Below are positions 61,997 through 64,000 of a DNA stretch of 64,000 bases, in pieces; the first letter of the stretch is position 1; each line of letters starts with the position of its first letter. The DNA is taken from the NCBI RefSeq assembly GCF_900117455.1, contig NZ_FPHO01000002.1:124001-188000 (forward strand), in the 5' to 3' direction. A program made the translations under genes and the position numbers. This DNA comes from Hyphomicrobium sp. CS1GBMeth3 (GTDB lineage Bacteria; Pseudomonadota; Alphaproteobacteria; Rhizobiales; Hyphomicrobiaceae). The notes beneath the pieces are model-generated. The model was not told where the DNA came from. It worked only from the letters and a program-made list of their open reading frames with translations, and searched no databases.

Positions 61997-63757
61997 TTGA
62001 CCAAGCTGTGCATATTTGCCTCATGCATCTTATGTGTATGGACGGCCGCGACGTCCGTTTTGGCGAAAGCTAAAGAAAACGACGGTCGAGGTTTTTCGGT
62101 ACAGACCATTGGTGGATCTGTCTCCAGACTTCGGGCGCCAAAGTCCCTCACTGGTCGCTCGAAAAAGGTGCAGAGCTCGGATTATATTCTGAGACTGGTT
62201 GAGTTGCGCGCGGACGGGTTTACACCGGCGCGCATCGCGCCGCTTGGCGGAGCTTTTCTTCTCGGTATCAGCCTGCAAAATGAGGCTGATGTTCAGCTCA
62301 TCGATCTCGACCGCGCGCTCGCGTGGCAGCTTGGAAAGTTGCCTATCGCTGATGTCAGCGGGGTCGAAGCGTCCGTCTGGCCGAGGATTCTGGACCTTCG
62401 CACATTGTCGGTCACGTGGGGGAGGGACGCCGACGATATCGAGCGCCCACTTAGCGCTGATATTCTGATATCCGGATCTGTCTTCGACGGCGCCGAGAAC
62501 AAGCGCTGCCAGTTGGTTTTCGTCAAAACTCTCAAGATAACATTTGATGAGAAGCCGACGTTTGAAGCCGTCGAGGATTGGTTCAAGTCACCGTGCGTCC
62601 CAGAGGAGATCGGAACCAATCACTCTTGGGAAAGCGGCGGCGGTCTTGAGCTGGTTCCGGTCAGTGCGCGTAGAGACCCCTCCAAGATTGAGTTCTATCT
62701 CGGCCTCGGCCACTTCCATGCGATCCACGATACGGAGTGGTTGGGTACGCTATCGGAAGCGGATCGGCAGCTATTCACAGCGGTGATCAGAGTCGCCGCG
62801 CCGGGTAATTCGCGCATCGTCGCAACGGGCATGCGCAATACGCAGGGGCTCGCCAATGTCTTCGTGCCGGGCGTTGCCGATCCGGTATTGGTCGGTACCG
62901 ATCAAGGTCCGTACTCCGGCGATGAGATCAACATCATAACCGCGGGCGAAGACTATGGGTGGCCCCAGTCCACATTTGGTGCTCGCTACGACGAGAGGGA
63001 TCGCTACGTTGCAAAATCCGAGCGCTTTCACGCCAGCGGCACGCGGCCTGTCTATTTTTTTGCTGAATCCGGCACGGCGGCCAGCCCTATCATCCAAGTG
63101 CACGGCGAGGCGTTCTCTGATGCCTGGGCACCGAGGGAAAATACAGGCCTCGCCAATCTCATTGTCGGTGCAATGGCCCGTGGCTCGCTTTATCGGATCG
63201 TTTTCGATGGGCATAAAGTGCTGACCGCTGAGGCTCTCGATATCGGCTTCCGGCCGCGATCAATCGTCGATCTTGATGATCGTATTGCCATTGGTTCGGA
63301 TGAAGGTGTCGTGGCGTTTCTCTACCCCGAGCAAGTTCGAACAGCCGGCAAGTTTCGGCCTCTAAGCTCCGGTGTGCGGGTCGCCTTCGTGCCCAAAGGC
63401 GCTGGTGCCGAGCGCACGGACGTTCCAGTCGCCTCTGGAAATTTGCTCGATGGGGATGCCGCGCGCGGTGCGGTCGTATTCAACCGCTGCCGCAACTGCC
63501 ACTCGCTCGAGCAGGGCGGACAAAGTAGTGGTCCGTCGTTGCATGGGGTGTTTGGTCGTCGCCCCTCGGATACTGAGGATTATCGGTTCTCCGAGGCAAT
63601 GTTGAAGCTCGACCCCCGGTGGGATGCGGTTACTTTAGATCGCTTCATCGAGCGACCGCGCAAATTTGCGCCCGGCACCAAGATGCTCTTCCAAGGGATC
63701 GCCGATCCTCAGGATAGAGCGGATCTGATCACGTTCTTGAAGTCCGTAACAAACTGA
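61997..63757 (+). CDS. Sugar dehydrogenase-like beta-propeller fused to cytochrome c
   Basis: The product has 586 residues from TTG 61997 (AGGGGG upstream), with a signal peptide (residues 1-23, TKLCIFASCILCVWTAATSVLA). The middle resembles soluble aldose (GSDH-type) propellers: ATGMRNTQGLANVF, VGTDQGPYSGDEINII, GEDYGWPQST and IGSDEGVVAFLYPEQV. The C-terminal cytochrome c domain has the haem motif CRNCH near residue 497 and a likely axial Met in GTKMLF. The fusion implies electron transfer from a sugar substrate to the respiratory chain in the periplasm. Its place in a polysaccharide cluster suggests surface-glycan processing; this is inferred. Confidence 0.82.
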   Translation: MTKLCIFASCILCVWTAATSVLAKAKENDGRGFSVQTIGGSVSRLRAPKSLTGRSKKVQSSDYILRLVELRADGFTPARIAPLGGAFLLGISLQNEADVQLIDLDRALAWQLGKLPIADVSGVEASVWPRILDLRTLSVTWGRDADDIERPLSADILISGSVFDGAENKRCQLVFVKTLKITFDEKPTFEAVEDWFKSPCVPEEIGTNHSWESGGGLELVPVSARRDPSKIEFYLGLGHFHAIHDTEWLGTLSEADRQLFTAVIRVAAPGNSRIVATGMRNTQGLANVFVPGVADPVLVGTDQGPYSGDEINIITAGEDYGWPQSTFGARYDERDRYVAKSERFHASGTRPVYFFAESGTAASPIIQVHGEAFSDAWAPRENTGLANLIVGAMARGSLYRIVFDGHKVLTAEALDIGFRPRSIVDLDDRIAIGSDEGVVAFLYPEQVRTAGKFRPLSSGVRVAFVPKGAGAERTDVPVASGNLLDGDAARGAVVFNRCRNCHSLEQGGQSSGPSLHGVFGRRPSDTEDYRFSEAMLKLDPRWDAVTLDRFIERPRKFAPGTKMLFQGIADPQDRADLITFLKSVTN

Positions 63758-63772
63758 TAGCTTGCGCTCATC

Positions 63773-64000
63773 ATGTTGGCCCGGCCTGCCGATCTTCCCA
63801 TGTCAAGAAACGAACGACGCGATACCATGCGGCCACAAGAAACCGAAGGTGCTGCTGAGCCCCGAGACATCGTCGTCTATCACGACTACTTCGCAATCCG
63901 CGGCGGTGGGGAACGGCTTGCCCTTACTCTTGCGCGAGACCTGCAAGCACACCTGGTGTACGGGTTCCGCACTGCGAGCAGCCATGACGACACGCTATTT
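63773..64000 (+). CDS. GT4-type glycosyltransferase, N-terminal part (runs off the right edge)
   Basis: The frame is open from ATG 63773 to the window edge (76 codons); 63800 and 63827 are alternative starts. The sequence DIVVYHDYFAIRGGGERLALTLARDL is the typical opening of a GT-B glycosyltransferase of the GT4 kind, with the glycine-rich G-G-G-E-R loop. The remainder is beyond the window, so the donor and acceptor are unknown. It continues the polysaccharide cluster rightwards. Confidence 0.82.
   Translation, partial: MLARPADLPMSRNERRDTMRPQETEGAAEPRDIVVYHDYFAIRGGGERLALTLARDLQAHLVYGFRTASSHDDTLF

Overview
The window looks like chromosomal DNA of a free-living, GC-rich alphaproteobacterium of the order Hyphomicrobiales, possibly Hyphomicrobiaceae-like. 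The main indicators are a ctrA/sciP/fliJ cell-cycle and flagellar neighbourhood, an Rhodobacter-type phosphatidylethanolamine N-methyltransferase, a Rhizobiales-type type III glutamine synthetase (GlnT), an EcfG-like promoter, FNR/FixK-type and NsrR-type operators, and a palindromic repeat of the rhizobial type. The genus is an inference; no rRNA is present.

Layout. 1-5.6 kb: a partial Crp/Fnr regulator, a universal stress protein with a perfect FNR/FixK box, tRNA-Thr, a YCII/DGPF protein with an ECF42-type sigma factor, and a BNR-propeller protein paired with a MoaD/ThiS-like protein ending in Gly-Gly. 5.6-9.3 kb: amtB with a small membrane protein downstream and two sigma-54-like promoters upstream, then an amidotransferase and a LysR regulator. 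9.3-14.2 kb: a four-gene Gld-like ABC transporter operon. 14.2-23 kb: membrane protein, Clp-fold protease, L,D-transpeptidase, a small stress-type operon, a GC-poorer block (FkbM methyltransferase, TSUP exporter) beside tRNA-Met, then pmtA-like and mnmA. 22.7-25.6 kb: sciP, a lipoprotein, fliJ and ctrA. 25.7-28.8 kb: subtilase, anti-sigma and ECF sigma. 28.9-34.4 kb: mostly small secreted proteins, an MBL hydrolase, a VOC protein and a PaaK-like ligase.

34.6-37.4 kb is the most interesting regulatory unit. A sigma-54 promoter with a palindrome over its predicted start drives a creatininase-family amidohydrolase, GlnT and a NikR-like regulator that has lost two of the four nickel ligands. 37.4-44.4 kb: redox and small-domain proteins (aldo/keto reductase, DJ-1, flavin reductase, GFA, GYD, DUF502, CBS) and two tandem paralogous membrane proteins. 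44.4-47.4 kb: an extended uvrB carrying an in-frame palindromic repeat. 48.4-50.6 kb: a nitric-oxide response unit (HPP-CBS membrane protein, truncated haemoglobin, NsrR) around a near-ideal NsrR palindrome. 50.6-54.3 kb: an outer-membrane protein with Fur-like palindromes, small proteins, a DUF938/MEKHLA pair and a possible remnant of a molybdoenzyme.

54.3-64 kb is a surface-polysaccharide cluster. It holds glycosyltransferases, a Wzm/Wzt ABC exporter whose ATPase has a glycan-binding-type tail, a methyltransferase, a two-domain GT2-GT4 enzyme, a translationally coupled 83-residue protein of unknown role, a truncated FkbM gene and a sugar-dehydrogenase/cytochrome c fusion. It runs off the right edge inside another glycosyltransferase.
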